Positions 24,187 through 36,474 are shown, counted from the first letter of the stretch. The stretch is 64,000 bases of DNA from Romanomermis culicivorax (GCA_963922205.1 CAWUHX010000067.1:1178001-1242000), one strand, 5' to 3'. Translations and numbers: made by a program. Notes: a model not told the origin generated them from the sequence alone.

Positions 24187-27100
24187 ATGAAGCTGGAAAT
24201 TTTTCTAAAAGTTCGGCATTTACATATTTTGGAGTCCACTCGTTGCAAGTCCAACAGCTGCGCCCGGCGTTTGGCCGTCGTCGGTTCTGGTCCAGCGGGC
24301 TTCTACAGCGTCCAATCGTTGTTGAAACGTTGGCCGTCGTGTTCGGTGGATTTGTACGAAAAATTGCCCGTTCCTTACGGTCTGGTACGCTACGGTGTGG
24401 CGCCCGATCATCCGGAAGTCAAAAATTGCATACATCAATTCGAAAAGACGGTCGAAGAATTTGGGCCGCTGGGTCGTTTCCAATTTTTTGGGAATGTTAA
24501 CGTTGGGAAGGACGTACGGATCCGAGAACTGGCTGAGGTGTGTTTAGGTATGACGTAATTTCAGAATGCTTTTAATATTCCAAAGAAAGTCTGGATCGAA
24601 TGCCCATAACTCTGCCCAAAATAGTCTTGTAAAATTTTGAATGGTACAATGGGATTGAATATGGGAAGAAGGTTTTGGTTAGTGTAGATACGTTTGCAGC
24701 AAGGAAAAATCAGGGATGACCAACCAAACGTTGGCAACCCATAAATCCGTCAGAAATGGAGCTGCATGATCTCAAATCGTGTTTTTCGGTAGGTCTCAAC
24801 GAGATCTATCGTTTTATTCTCATTTTTTGTATTTCAGAATAAAAATGTTTCCATTTGCCCCGAAAAATCACTATTTGGGTGGGTGGTCGAACACACGTCT
24901 GGGCATACATGTAAGGGGGCCCTGAGGTCTGGGGGGTCGGGCGAAGTTTTTGGGGCCGGGGGTCACTGATTTCCAAAATTTTATGTGTAGGGGTATCTTA
25001 AGGAAAGAAATTTGATATTTTCACCAAAGAAGTCCGAAAAACGATTCAAAAAAGTAATTTTTGTCTAAAAAACTGTAAAAAATGTATTCATGGCGCGGAG
25101 CGCCTAGAAAATTGACATTTTTTGGCCATTTTTTGTTTAGAAATTGACATTTTTCAGTATCTTTCCGACCAAAAGTATGGCTCTCCCTACGACTACCGTA
25201 TGGCTAGCCATGGCCTTGGAAAGTCCTGGGGGGAGGGATCGCCCAATGGCTAGCTATATGGCCGACGATTTATGGGGGGTTCCTATAGCACTTCTCCCCA
25301 CAATTATATGTAAGCGTCTGGGTGAAACCAAACCCCCAAACCTTCCCCCCACGCAGGTACAAAGTATGCACATATTGCAAATAATTAAGCTAATTTATAG
25401 TGAGTAGTCCTTCTAATTTTTGAGCTTTTGATATCGAAGCCAAATTTTCAAAATTTTTCAGCCAAATGAAATTTTTACACGCCGTAGCTTGGATTTGACT
25501 TAAAAAAGCCTGCATCGAACCTTCGTTTCTGAATCTTCGGATCAGTTGAATTCCGATGACTTCGAAAATTTTTATCGAATAGTCATATAGTTCTGTTATT
25601 TTTCTAAGGAAAAAATCATCAAATTTATCTGTCACTCACTAAACCCTCGGATTCCATTTATACTTGATACGTGGTCCTGATTGTTGCTACAAATTTGTTA
25701 AGAAAATCATAAATCGGGAAATTCGTTCACTTGTACCGCGGTATACTGTCAGCATATTTCTAAATGGACGGTTTTTTCGAGTTAGAAAGCAGATAAAAAA
25801 TCATAATTTTTTAAACCACTGTTGTGATGCAATAAGAAATTTCAAATTTTGGTCGAGTATGACCATCGACTAATTATTTTTCAGTCTTACGACGCCGTTC
25901 TTTTGGCCTACGGATCGGAAACGGAGAAAAAACTGGGCATCGAAGGCGAAGACGCCCGAAATTGTTTTTCCGCTCGCCATTTCGTCGGTTGGTACAATGG
26001 CTCGCCCGACGCCCCAAATTTAGACTCGAATTTAGCTCATTTACGTAACGAAACGGCCGTAATTTTAGGTCACGGTAATGTGGCTTTAGACGCGGCTAGA
26101 ATTTTATTGGCGCCCGAATCTTTACTCAACAGCACGGATATCAGTTCACGGGCTATTGACCAATTAAAACGGAGCAAAATTCGACGCGTAATTTTGATTG
26201 GTCGACGAGGACCGTTACAAGTTTCGTTCACTATAGCCGAATTGAGAGAAATGACACGATTGGCCGGTTGCGGTCACGTGATCGATAAATTGGATTTTAA
26301 AGCGATCGAAGAGAGCAAAATTTTGGATCGATTAGATAGGCCGAGAAAACGTTTGACTCAATTGATGATGGATAAGGCGACAAATTTGGGTAGTGGTAGT
26401 TCAGAAAATGACGATAAACGATGGATTTTGAAGTTTTTACGAACGCCCAACCGAATTTTGTCGACAGAGAACGCTGTTTCGGGCATCGAACTGGTCGAAA
26501 ATTGTCTCGAAGTAGATGGCGATAATTATAGCGAGGCAAAAGTATGTAACTTTTTTGTGATTACAAGATAGTTTTCAATAAAAACCAAAGCACTTACCCT
26601 CAAGAATTCCAAAACACGCCGAAATAACATTTGTATGTAAAAAAGTTGGCTTACGTCACTTGATCTTCCAAATTGGCATTTGCCACATTTAAACTTCGAC
26701 TATTGTTTTCTAGTCTGAACAAATCTCAAAAATTTAATTCGCGAGGTTTTTCAGTTTTTAATAGAATCTCCTCTCAGAATATCAAATTCATCATGAAAGC
26801 ATTTTTGGGGGTTATTAATACCAAAATTCCAATTTTCATCTCCCAAAAAGTTAAATTTAGGACTCATCTCGCTCAGTTTTCGTATACCAATTCGGTGACT
26901 AATTCTGCTGTAAGTAATTTTAAGCGTTGATCTGACGTCTTATGCTCGTTCCAGTCACATGATTAATCATTCAACGTATAACTGAATTCTAATTTTTAAA
27001 ATATTTAATTCAAAAATCCGCGGAAAATAATTTACGAAAAACTGAAAAATCAAATTTCAACGATTTTCTAGTGTTGTCGATTATACACGTAACCACTGCT

Positions 27101-27775
27101 GGGCAAAGAGATTCGGGGTTGAAAAAGGAAAAAGTTTTTCTTGTAGTTTGAAAATTAAGTTGCACATAATTTTTGTTTTGTATCGAAAAAACCAAACAAT
27201 GCTTTATTGCTTTTTTATATTCTGTAATTTTTTTCTTATGTTCGAAGAATGTTTACTAATGATTTCAGGCTTTTGTTGCCGTCACTTAATATTCGTCTTT
27301 TTTTCTTAAGGCCATACCTTTGGAACATCGTCGAACCGAAAGCATACCTTGCAGCCTTATTTTGTACAGTATTGGATATCGATCGATCAACATCGATCCG
27401 GATGATTTACCTTTCGATCAAAAACGGTGCGTTATTTCGACGGAAAATTTCAAAGTCAACGGCGCGAAAAACATTTACGCTTGCGGTTGGTGCGCCACCG
27501 GCGCTCGGGGTGTCATTGCGTCGACTCAGTCTCAATCGAGAATGGTTGCCGAAAAGATTATAGCCGATTTTAGTAGCTCTTCGGTCGATGGAACGTCTAG
27601 ACCGGGATTCGAAAATGTTGAGACAGTTTTGCGACGAAAAAATGTACGTTGGGTCGATTGGGCAGGTTGGAAGAAAATTGACAATTTTGAAATCGAAATG
27701 GGTAGAAAAACCGGGAAATCGAGAGAAAAAATTGTTGATATTGAACAAATGTTAGAAATCGGTGGATGTAGATGA
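24187..27775 (+). CDS. FDXR: NADPH:adrenodoxin oxidoreductase, mitochondrial; 3 exons, 490 aa
   Basis: This mitochondrial flavoprotein passes electrons from NADPH to ferredoxin, for steroid hydroxylation and Fe-S cluster or heme pathways. Exons 24187-24537, 25885-26541 and 27311-27775 join in phase 0 with GT-AG introns to 1473 bases; human FDXR is about the same length. A basic N-terminal stretch (1-28) looks like an import sequence. The FAD loop GSGPAG is at 33-38, followed by the family block [10 protein letters not shown] at 71-80. The NADP-binding loop LGHGNVA is at 178-184 with GRRGP downstream. The C-terminal FAD contact [12 protein letters not shown] is in exon 3, where mammalian enzymes have a GPTGVI-type sequence. 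All expected segments are present, so it looks functional. The acceptor-like GTAG just before the ATG leaves room for a 5' non-coding exon. Confidence 0.95.
24904..25314 (-). mobile_element. CATACATGTAA-family MITE, 411 bp, in FDXR intron 1
   Basis: The left end is CATACATGTAA and the right end TTATATGTAAG, flanked by a perfect 8-bp duplication CGTCTGGG (24896-24903 and 25315-25322). It is inverted relative to 11554-11998 and shares its ATGGCTAGCCAT words and the GC palindrome GGCGCGGAGCGCC (near 25093). Confidence 0.85.
26542..27310 (+). other. FDXR intron 2
   Basis: This 769-bp AT-rich intron has a GTATGT donor and a TTTTTCTTAAG acceptor. No element or nested gene is evident. Confidence 0.5.
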
Positions 27776-28338
27776 GAAATCGAATTTTAATCTAATATTA
27801 TTCTGCACGAAAATTAATTTAATTTCGAATTTTTGATATCAGTTTGTTATTTTAGTTAAAAATTGTTCCTAGAACTTTCAAAATATTGTCAAAACTTTTC
27901 TAGTTTTACTGCATACTCATAACTGAAGTCTCAATTTGGTAACTAAACTACAGTAATCAAAGAAGTATAGATTAAGCTATGGATTTTGTCCATTTTCATT
28001 TGGGTGAAAAAACAAACTTGTTGAACAAATACTCTCCCACTTTTTAGTTAGCTTACTATATTCAGTATTCTTACAATATTCTAGCTAACCTGGTATTTAA
28101 ACTTACAATATCTATCAAAATCCAAAAATTCTTTATAATGTAGTGGAAGTAGACGAAAAACTCAGCAATTGTCCTGCGATTTCCATGACTTATATAAGAT
28201 ACAGTATCCTTGTTCAGGGCTATATGTGCTTGAATAATTTTCGCATGCTGCCCAATTACCATGGTAACAGTGACAAATTTTTGGCATTAACGCGTATTCA
28301 GCATTTTTTCAAGTATAGAAATTCGACCTTGATGTTTC
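27776..28338. promoter_or_regulatory. Short FDXR to coiled-coil gene intergenic region
   Basis: Only 563 bp separate the FDXR stop from the next start codon on the same strand, so this holds the FDXR 3' UTR and the promoter of the downstream gene. I see no AATAAA and no clear core element. Confidence 0.35.
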
Positions 28339-31300
28339 ATGGAAGAGCAAAACGAGGGAGAAGTTTTTCTAGTTTCTGATGATGATAAAAATAATGAAGA
28401 AAAACAAAAGAAACAAAGCGGAGGAGAAAGCGGCGAAAATCGAAATAGAAAATCATCTTACGTAATTTCGCCTTTGGAAAATGAACAAGATTCGAAAATT
28501 AAAGACACCGATGACAAAGATCGCCGAATGGCGTCGATTTTTGGACATTCTCAAGATTCGGATCAAAGCGCCGTTTCTCATCAAACGTTCGTTGTTGATC
28601 AGAATGATGGAAAAGAGGAGGTTGCCGTAGCTCAAATATGCCATGATATTAAAGAAAATTTGTTGATCGACGAATCGAAAAATGAATCCGAAGATCGAAA
28701 AGAAGACATTGCTCAGGTTAGGTTCAAAAATGAGCTGAAAGAAAATTTTAAAACACTTGACAATTTGATACTTCAGATTTTATAAAATCATATTCGAAAC
28801 CTATTCTGAAGAGTTTTTTATCGCGTATCTTCTCATTTCGCGAGTAAACGATGGTTTAAAAAACTGTAGATAATCTTCATGTTTGCAGTCAAAGTTGGAA
28901 AATAATGATGATATACGAAAAGATGCAACGTTTAGAGAAAAAAAGCGTTCGTCAACTCCTGTAGAAAGTGAAGAAAAAATTCACGATTGGTTATTGACGA
29001 CCGTCAACGATGAACGAGAAAAAGAAAACGATGCAAAATTGTCGAATCGAAGCTATCAAAAAATTGAAGACTCTGAAAAGAGTGCGTAAAATTTCTGTAA
29101 GATCTAGAGATGAGATGAATCGGCGTTTTTGACAATATCTCGAAAATTTGTTCGTATCCAGAAAGTGTTATTATCAATAAACTATATACTTTGAAACTTT
29201 GTATCCAAAAATTTTGATCGATTTTACAAATTGTGGGTATCGACAAGCTAATAATTTCGGTTGAGTTTCCCCTTCTAGGAATACCTACCAATCTATGTTG
29301 ACTATTTTTCATGAAAAAATATTGAAATGTTTCGATCTTGATGTTGTTAATAAACATGGTAAATATTCCTCCCTCCTCAAAAAATAAATGAAATCTCTGC
29401 ATTTAATACAGAATCCATGCAAAGAGCAACTTCGATGGTCAATCTGTCCGATTTGAGAACGAAAAGAAGTCAACTACATACAGTAAGCTAAAAAATTAGC
29501 TTCGAAATAGGCTTTATATTTTTATATTTATAGGACTGGTTCGAGAAGAAGAAACAATTATTAAAACAACATAAGCAACAACAGATTATTCTAGGAGAAC
29601 AGAAAGAAAAAGTGAGTGTTTGATTCTAATGTGATGAGTAGTTATAATCCTGTATCAAAGTGTTATGAACTCTTAGGGAATTTTCTCATTTTCTTTGAAG
29701 CTGAAGCGGGAGAAAGAAAATCAATCGAGGATTGTTTACGAATCGTGGAAAAAACTGAAAGATGAACAAATCAGAATAAGAAGAAAAATTATCAGCGAGT
29801 CGACGGTCAGAAAAGAAAGAGAAGAAAAAGAATCCAAAGAACAAAAAAGACAAGATGCCTTGAAGGTATAAGTTTTGGAATAATCAAATTTCGGAATTTT
29901 GCCAAATCTCAGTGTAAAAGTATGAATGAATTTAATATTATTCGATAGGTCTTACAGAATTTTTTATGGCTATAAGAGATTTGGAAGATTTAACTGTTTC
30001 ATTCCATTAGAAATTTTTTCCAATCATAATAGATATTTTTCCGAAACCAGGTCTATGAAGCTTGGAAGAAAAGCAAAGAAGCACTGTCGAAGGGAAACTC
30101 TAAAAAGGGAGACAAATTAGCCGAAGAACAAGAAATGAAAAAGAAAAAAGAAGAAGCCAAATTAGTCTTCGACCAGTGGTAAGTTTTTTTGATAAATCTT
30201 TCATAAATGATCCACGGTCCGAAAATTGATTTGCTAGTTGACATCGTGATGCCCCGCAAATTCATTCAAATTTTTGCTTTTACATTGCTGAATCTCAAGC
30301 TTTTTAACCCTTAAATTCGTGACTAAGTTAGGCTAATTTTGGCCATAGAATCCAAAATATGCATGATTTTTTCACGAAAAAAGTCTTCAAGAAAATCCTA
30401 AGCAGGTAGATTGTGTTATGATTAAATAATTTACGATGAAGATAATTGGACGAGTTTTATAAAGAATGACATTGTGAAAGCACAACTGTCGTATTCAATA
30501 TATCAGCCTCAATTCTGGATAATGTATTTGCACCAAACATGCATGGCAAGAATTTTCCAGGGGGAGGGTCCTTGAACTTTTTATCCAGGGCGGTAGGGAG
30601 TGGGCGAGCGAAAAAAATAAATAAAAAGTTCTGCAAGCTTGTTTTTCACAGGAAACATGCACAAAAATCATCAAAAAAGCTGTTTCGGAAAAAGTTCAGG
30701 GGGGGTGTTTGGCGATTTTTCTGGGCTAGGGGTGTGGCCATGACCTCAGGTAAGGGGGTTTACGCGGCATACGGAATATTCGTCGCCGATTATTCGTCCT
30801 CAGAACAATTCGTCCCCAAGCATTTTGTCCCTGGGAAAATTCGTCCCCCGAAATTGTTTTTACTTGCAATGCATTTCTGGAAAGAAATGTGCAAACGCAA
30901 TTCACTTTTTTCATGTAATTCAATCCAATTAAAACGTTTTTCAGAAAAAACAAAACCTTGTGTGTAAGACAGAAGGAGCTGAATAAATAATTATACCATT
31001 GATTATCCTCATTTTTTACAATCAGACCTACCATATTACTTTTTCGGACTACTGTCGGTCTTATTTTCAGTTTGATTTTTTTCATTGAGGTCAAAACAAA
31101 GCAAATATCATAACGATCTACATGTGACTGAAGAAAAAACCCGGCACTTTTAATGAAAACAACACAATTCCCATTACTCCAATAAAGAGTAGTATGTACC
31201 CAGAGCACCCCATGGGGGGTATGGGGGGTATTACCCCCGTCTTAGATTTGGAAATTCATTCACTACCCCCCTAAAAACAGCTCACTATAGCAAAAAATTT

Positions 31301-33977
31301 TGGTAGACTTCATCCTCTCCCCAGTAGGTTATAGTAATTCGAGAAAAATTGCACAATGTGTGATTGTGAGGAATTACTCACTGCTCTTTTTGACACATTT
31401 ACTGAGCAAATCATAATGGGAAAGTACGCAACTTCTGTGCCATATAGCGATTTTTAGGAAAAGATATCAGCATATTAATATATACTACTTGTAGGAAATC
31501 ATTATATATATAATTGGGAGATGAAATAATGACTTTGTGATTTATCAAAAAATCGCCCCTTGGGAAGAAAAACATTATGTTCTTAAAATGCCGCCTCTTC
31601 ATGCTCTCCTTTCCTTTTCCCTGCTTCTGCGTTGGGTCTTCTGTGCGCATATGGTTACCCAAGCTGTGGCATACTTTCCTGCTATGAGTTGAGACATGTG
31701 AGGTCTGTTGACGTGGATCAGGAGTGGTACTTGGTTTCAAACTCGTAGTTCGTAGTGTAATGGGATTAGTAATACTAAAGCCACATTCAGCATCAGGACT
31801 CTCAATTGGAAGCACTGTTCCAAGCCTAATCAGTGATGGGATAAGCCCATACTGCTGAAAATGCTGGTTGAAACAATGTTTCCAAACGTATGTTGTGCCC
31901 GATTCTTGAAATGTGCAGGAATCAGTTGGCACAACAGTCTTCAAAGTGTGACTATTCTGTACGTATAATTAGTGCATCAAAGTTGCATGATTGGGAGCTG
32001 GAAAATGGAGTTGGTATAGTAAATGTTTTTTTACTGTAAAAAGCATAAAGTAGGGGCATTATTCATTTTTGTAAGTTCTATGTGGTTAGAGTCGCAAAAA
32101 GCTGGGAGCGAAAGAGAAAAAAAAGGTCACGGCATATTCTGAGTACTACCCTTAAAATTTACGATTTTACCCATGCCTAATTTTTCGACCTTGGGGACCT
32201 CTGTATGTACCCCATTGTCCCTCTGGAATTCACATAATCCCATTATGTTTCTCATCCATTCTACTGTGTGATTTTTAACTTTATATCATATGCCTCATCT
32301 TCAGTAGCCCAACAAAGTAGTTTTTTGAATTTTTCCTTAGTAATTGGCATTGTGTGTAGTAATAATGAATGGACATTTTGTTAATTCTGAAAAAATAACA
32401 GAAAACTTGTACATGACGGGCACGTTTCCACTTTATCAACGTGCACATTGAATGGAGAATATGGAATATGGGTCTGTGAAAATCGCGGTTCCTGCAAAGG
32501 ACGAATTTGGACAAATGGCCTTACCAAATATGTTTACAAAAATTTTAGCATGCATAATCATGCCGCACAGGCTGCACACTCCGTAGCATTAATGATCATT
32601 GATGAAATGAATGACAGGGCGGCCACTACTCAGGAAGCAAATTATTTCAACGACTATACAAAATACCCATGCCAATGTTTTAGCACTTTTGCCAACAAAA
32701 TAATCCTTGAAACGCACTATTCGTAATGTCTGTAATCAAAATGATGGCGCCCCACCATTGCCAAATGCTTTTTATGTACTGTATAAACGATTATCCGTAA
32801 AATTAAAAATGTATGAAAATTGACTGTAGTAGGAAAATTTGATGCAATCATGTGCATTTTGCACTTTTTCCCATGAATGAATAGCATTTTTCTTTTTTTT
32901 CCTTAAAAAAATTTTGGGGACAAATTTTCCCGGAGACGAATTGTGCAGGGACGAATTTTCCTAAAACCGGTTTAGCTCCCTACCTCTATGCGCATGTTCT
33001 GGCAATGTATTGAGATCTGGTGACTGTAAATGGCCGAAAATTGCTCAAGAATAGCTACTGAGAATTTTAGATGCAATTGCGATTTGCAGCCTCCAAAACG
33101 TGAGTTGTCGAAATTTTTTTGCAGTGGACGCTTGATTGAAAAACTGAAGATCGTTATCAACAGTCTACATTTCTCGAAATAATAGCAAATGTTAAAAACG
33201 GGAGACAAGTACTATTTCATATTTTTGTTATTTTTTTCTAACCGTGTGTGACGCTAAATTGAAAATTTGTAAACGTTACTAAGCTAACTTTTTACATATA
33301 TTTTTTTGGTTGTGAATTTTATAAAAAAAGTTTTATGTAAACGATTTTAACGCATAACGGGTAATGGTGTAAAATCAGCTGAAATAGTAAGAATTAAAAT
33401 TTTATTATGTCAAGCTTGCTTATTATAGATAATATTATGATTTTTGAAAAATATTGAATATGTTTGGCTGCCATAAAATTATTTATGTGAAGAAAGTTGC
33501 GCACGAATATCGAAAGATATCGATATATTCGTCTGTTGATCACTGCAAATTTTTATTTTTCAATTTTTTCAACTCCAGACACTTTTCCTTACTCTTGTTT
33601 TTGCAGCGTTCTTTCTTACTTTTCTCGTTAGGAAAAAGTCGAAAGATCAAGAAATTCAAAATAGATTAATTTCAATCAAAAGATCCGAATTCGTCAAGAA
33701 AAAAGAAGAAAGCCAATTAATCGACGAACGTCGGAATTTGGCCGATTTAGCCTACGAACAATGGCTCGAAAGTAAAGATTTCCAAGAATTTGTCGCCGAG
33801 CAAGTTGAATCGGAACGTAATGGTTACGGAAACGGCGAATATTCAAGCGAAAGCTTCACATCCGAAAACTTCAAGATACCCTGGTTGCCGCCCAGTCGTT
33901 TCGTATTCGATAAGAAAAATTTATTTCTCAGTCGGAAACGCAGCAGGACATCGTCGGCTAAAGTTCGAGCGAATTGA
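28339..33977 (+). CDS. Coiled-coil protein with W-x-x-K repeats (CCDC181/MAP9/CCDC34-like), 7 exons, 452 aa
   Basis: Exons 28339-28716, 28889-29081, 29412-29482, 29534-29611, 29701-29865, 30051-30178 and 33632-33977 join without phase conflict to 1359 bases. The start ATG gives MEEQNEGEV. The first half is acidic and probably disordered. From about residue 215 a charged helical region carries repeated Trp-Lys units: DWFEKKK, YESWKKLKDEQ, YEAWKKSKEA, FDQWKKSKDQE and YEQWLESKDF. It closes with a Pro-rich PWLPPSRFVF segment and a basic tail. This repeat style is shared by CCDC181, MAP9 and CCDC34, which bind microtubules or act in cilia; I cannot choose among them. The donor of exon 2 is the less usual GTGCGT, chosen because only it keeps phase. 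Intron 6 (3.45 kb) is swollen by transposons. Confidence 0.8.
31201..32203 (-). mobile_element. hAT element, 1003 bp, longer relative of the 180-bp MITE
   Basis: The ends CAGAGCACCCCATGGGG and CCTTGGGGACCTCTG match those of the 180-bp MITEs. It is flanked by a perfect 8-bp duplication TATGTACC (31193-31200 and 32204-32211). The outer roughly 90 bp on each side aligns with the MITE; the middle holds a decayed transposase read on the minus strand. It therefore links the MITE family to a hAT source. Confidence 0.9.
31411..31944 (-). pseudogene. hAT transposase remnant (C-terminal part)
   Basis: The minus-strand frame contains YVWKHCFNQHFQQYGLIPSLIRL followed by SPDAECGFSITNPITLRTTSL. This resembles the hATC block of transposases whose tail reads S-x-x-x-ERGFS-x-x-N-x-I-K-x-x-x-R-x-x-L. 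The Arg of ER is replaced by Cys, and the rest degenerates into non-homologous sequence. The N-terminal and catalytic regions are absent, so it is a non-functional fossil inside the element at 31201-32203. Confidence 0.55.
32406..32726 (+). pseudogene. FLYWCH/WRKY-GCM-type zinc finger fragment of a transposon
   Basis: The frame has a Gly-Tyr-x-x-Trp-x-Cys start (EYGIWVCE), Cys-Lys-Gly-Arg in the middle (SCKGRIWT) and a terminal HNH (SMHNHAAQ). That is the Trp/Cys/Cys/His-x-His pattern of FLYWCH fingers, which often sit at the N-terminus of MULE transposases. No transposase core follows, so this is a leftover domain inside the 30749-32979 element. Confidence 0.5.
32980..33631 (+). other. Distal part of intron 6 of the coiled-coil gene
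   Basis: AT-rich intron sequence with no element resolved. Two acceptor-like sites occur before exon 7 (TTTTTGCAG at about 33606 and TTTCTCGTTAG at 33631). Only the second keeps phase, and it restores the conserved Trp of the W-K repeat. Confidence 0.5.
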
Positions 33978-34066
33978 GTAATGCTTCAGCACATACTGTA
34001 TGACTGCATTAGAAAATTATATACGCCAAGGAATTCCTCCGCGAATAAGTTCACCAATTTATAATG

Positions 34067-34072
34067 AATAAA
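34067..34072 (+). terminator. Poly(A) signal of the coiled-coil gene
   Basis: AATAAA is 90 bp after the stop codon at 33975-33977. Confidence 0.6.
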
Positions 34073-35030
34073 TGATTTCATCCACGCAGAAAAGCCGTTA
34101 CTGACGTCAAAGATTCAGAGTGATATTCGATAAGCTATATGTAGAATTATAATAAGCAAGTTTCAAAAAGTAAATCGGTCGTGCCGCGCTGATGTCATGC
34201 TTTTAGAAAAAGCTCATCACTATGTACTGTCCAGTGTAATATGGCTTTACCCTCATGGTGAACATGGTACTTAATATTTTGCGTATGAATGCAACCTTAT
34301 AGTAACCAGAGCAGATTTGGGGTTACAATATTTCGCGTTCGATAGAAAAATTACTTTAGGGTGCAAGAATTTCGTTTAGATTGTTCAGTAGGTTTCACCT
34401 CTATTCAGCGAAACGTACAACAGCGATTCTCAAAACAGCCAAACTTAACACAGCGATTCTCAATTTAGCGAAGTCTCAAAACAGCGATTCTCAATTCAGC
34501 GAAGTCTCAAAACAGCGAAGTATCAGAACAGATTCTCAAAATAACAAATTTTCAAAACAGTTATCTTTAGAATGGGAAAATTGAGATTGGGCGGGGTAGG
34601 CGTTTTGGCACATGGCTCATTTGGTCCCCCTTTTCGATTTGGTGGATGCCGGTTGGCACATATTTTGGCACCAATCGCCAGATTTCTGACATGGCTTTAT
34701 AGCATGTGTTTTCACAACATTACAGCTTTTTATTCTGGTTTGTTTATTATTAACATATCCATATGCATGTTTTTTGTTTCTTTTTTCCTTTATCGATTTA
34801 TTTCTTTGAATATTCTTATTTTGTGCTACTTTTTGTATAATTTTTTCAGATTGTGTACTTTTGTTCTATTTTTTACCTACTTTTTACTACATTATTTTAC
34901 TTCTTATGTCTTTATTATTCGTTTTTTGTTCTGCCTTTACTGCTTAATTATTTTATTCATTTCATCTTATTTGTTTATTTTATTTTATTTATTCCATCAA
35001 TTTAATTTTTCTGCAATGCAATTAAGCTGC

Positions 35031-35034
35031 ATAC
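35031..35034. repeat. Provirus target duplication, left copy (ATAC)
   Basis: ATAC precedes the 5' LTR and is repeated at 51177-51180 right after the 3' LTR. A 4-bp duplication is normal for retroviral-type integrases, and its preservation shows the copy has not recombined with another insertion. Confidence 0.85.
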
Positions 35035-36474
35035 TGTCACGTGCCGCTCAATTCTCCAACGTCACGTGATTCCGATCATGCCAACATTTTGTTATTTTTC
35101 ATGTTTCGTTTATTACTCGATCATGCTTTTGTTTATTTCATTTTTACACATGCATTTTACGTTCGTTTTTATATTTTTTATGCATTTCTATGTTTCGTTT
35201 TGTTGTATTTTTATTTCTTTACAAACGCGGGCTACAGCAGGCCCTTTAGCTAAAAACTTCCGCCAGTCGTGCTCCACGAGCACATGGCTATTTTTGGGGC
35301 GTTCACGCACCTCTTATCATCAAAATTAGCGTCGTTTTTGTTACGCAAAAACGACTAGCTAAGAAGTTTAGCTAAAGACGTTCATATGCTTAGCATAGGC
35401 ACTGCAGCCGGCCTCAGTGCTAAACGCATGTGAACGAAAAAATGTCTATGTGCTCATAGGCATCTTCTGCATCGCGTCTAGCTGCAGAAGTTAGCTTGAG
35501 CGCCGAGAAACTCCGCCCAAGCTGCAGCTGTAGCCAAACATGTCCTTTTAAGGACATGTTTGGCTTTAGTTTTTCGCTCATTCTTGGGTTCACCAAGCTG
35601 TCGTCCGGTTGTAACTCCGCGTCCGCCGCCCTTCGTCAAATTTGCATATTTTATTATACGCCTGTGTGTCCGCCGCCTTATTACCAATAAATTTGCATAA
35701 ATTTACCTGTGTTCACTGCGTCCGCCGCTTCCCGTCTACAGTACCCGCTGCCCATCAGTGCCAGGTGTCCGACCGCCCCCGGTTCGTGAAGAAAACGTTG
35801 GAGTATCGCCTCCCACTCGCCGCCGCTCGCCACCGCTCGCCGCTAGGACGCTTGAGGATCACATCCCCGCTCCCAGTGCCAGAAGACCGAAAGCATCCAG
35901 GGACTTGCCGCCCGTTGCGTTGAATCGCTTGAGAAACAGGACTAGGTGAGTCTTCTCAGGGGATTATTGTTATTTGTGGGGTATTTGTTGGGGAATCCTT
36001 CCTAAGTCGGTTTCCCACGGTTTCCACAGATAAGTAGGGCCTCCACCTCTCAGGTTCGGGCTAAAAAGGGGCTGTCTGGTTCATAATCGGGTCCCACAAA
36101 TTAGGTCATTTTACGGGTGACCCTGTCCCCACTCTCACTGAGTAGGACTCGGGGATTGTCGCACCTAGCCTGGCAGCGTTGTCCATTACCCTACAGCAAG
36201 ACCCCAAGGACAACACAAGAGAACCAACTATAGATCTCTCTATAGCCACCATTTGCCAGGTTAGGCCCCCAACGCCATCTAGGGAAGCCTGGGGAAAATG
36301 CCAGTATCCATCAGGAGTCACAGCCTATTACTCACTGTAATAGGATCAATCTGATATGGTTCACCATCAATGTGACGTCTAAAACACGGTATTACCTGAT
36401 GAGATACCCAAACCTCCCCAGCTCTCCCAAATCCACATGTCATACACGTGACATGGATGGCGCAACATGTGACA
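35035..36474 (+). repeat. 5' LTR, 1440 bp
   Basis: It begins TGTCACGTG and ends CATGTGACA, so the two ends are a 6-bp inverted repeat. Counting by eye, the two LTRs differ at roughly 56 positions (about 4 percent). CACGTG-containing words occur at the start. A 12-bp inverted repeat around 35538-35563 can form a hairpin. AATAAA is at 35686-35691. A strong splice donor, CTAG followed by GTGAGT, lies at 35946, so transcripts initiated upstream could splice out of the leader. Confidence 0.9.
35946..35951 (+). promoter_or_regulatory. Consensus splice donor inside the LTR
   Basis: GTGAGT preceded by ACTAG matches the donor consensus and is conserved in the 3' LTR (about 50648). It would let a genomic transcript splice over the long leader to a downstream acceptor, for example the TTTGTACAG at 42675-42683 before the glycoprotein frame. 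This is inference from the motif alone. Confidence 0.4.

Larger units (their letters stand above)
30749..32979 (+). mobile_element. DNA transposon with AATTCGTCCC subterminal repeats and a FLYWCH-like fragment
   Basis: The left end AGGTAAGGGGGTTTACGCGG and the right end (complement AGGTAGGGAGCTAAACCGG) are imperfect inverted repeats. Just inside, words of the type AATTCGTCCC or ATTCGTC recur (30776-30850 on the left; 32920-32960 inverted on the right). A FLYWCH-like zinc-finger fragment lies inside, which fits MULE-related transposons, but I could not confirm a 9-bp duplication. It lies in intron 6 of the coiled-coil gene and contains the hAT element 31201-32203. Confidence 0.6.

Noticed and set aside
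25390..25873. Open frames in FDXR intron 1
   Set aside because: They have no motif and lie in AT-rich intron sequence; the flanking FDXR exons join perfectly without them.
30539..30967. Plus-strand open frame of 142 codons
   Set aside because: It spans the left edge of a DNA transposon and its subterminal repeats; no motif or splice support.
34572..35069. Open frame of 165 codons full of Phe, Leu, Tyr and Ile before the 5' LTR
   Set aside because: It is T-rich low-complexity DNA that runs across the LTR boundary, so it cannot be a conserved gene; hydrophobic content follows from base composition.
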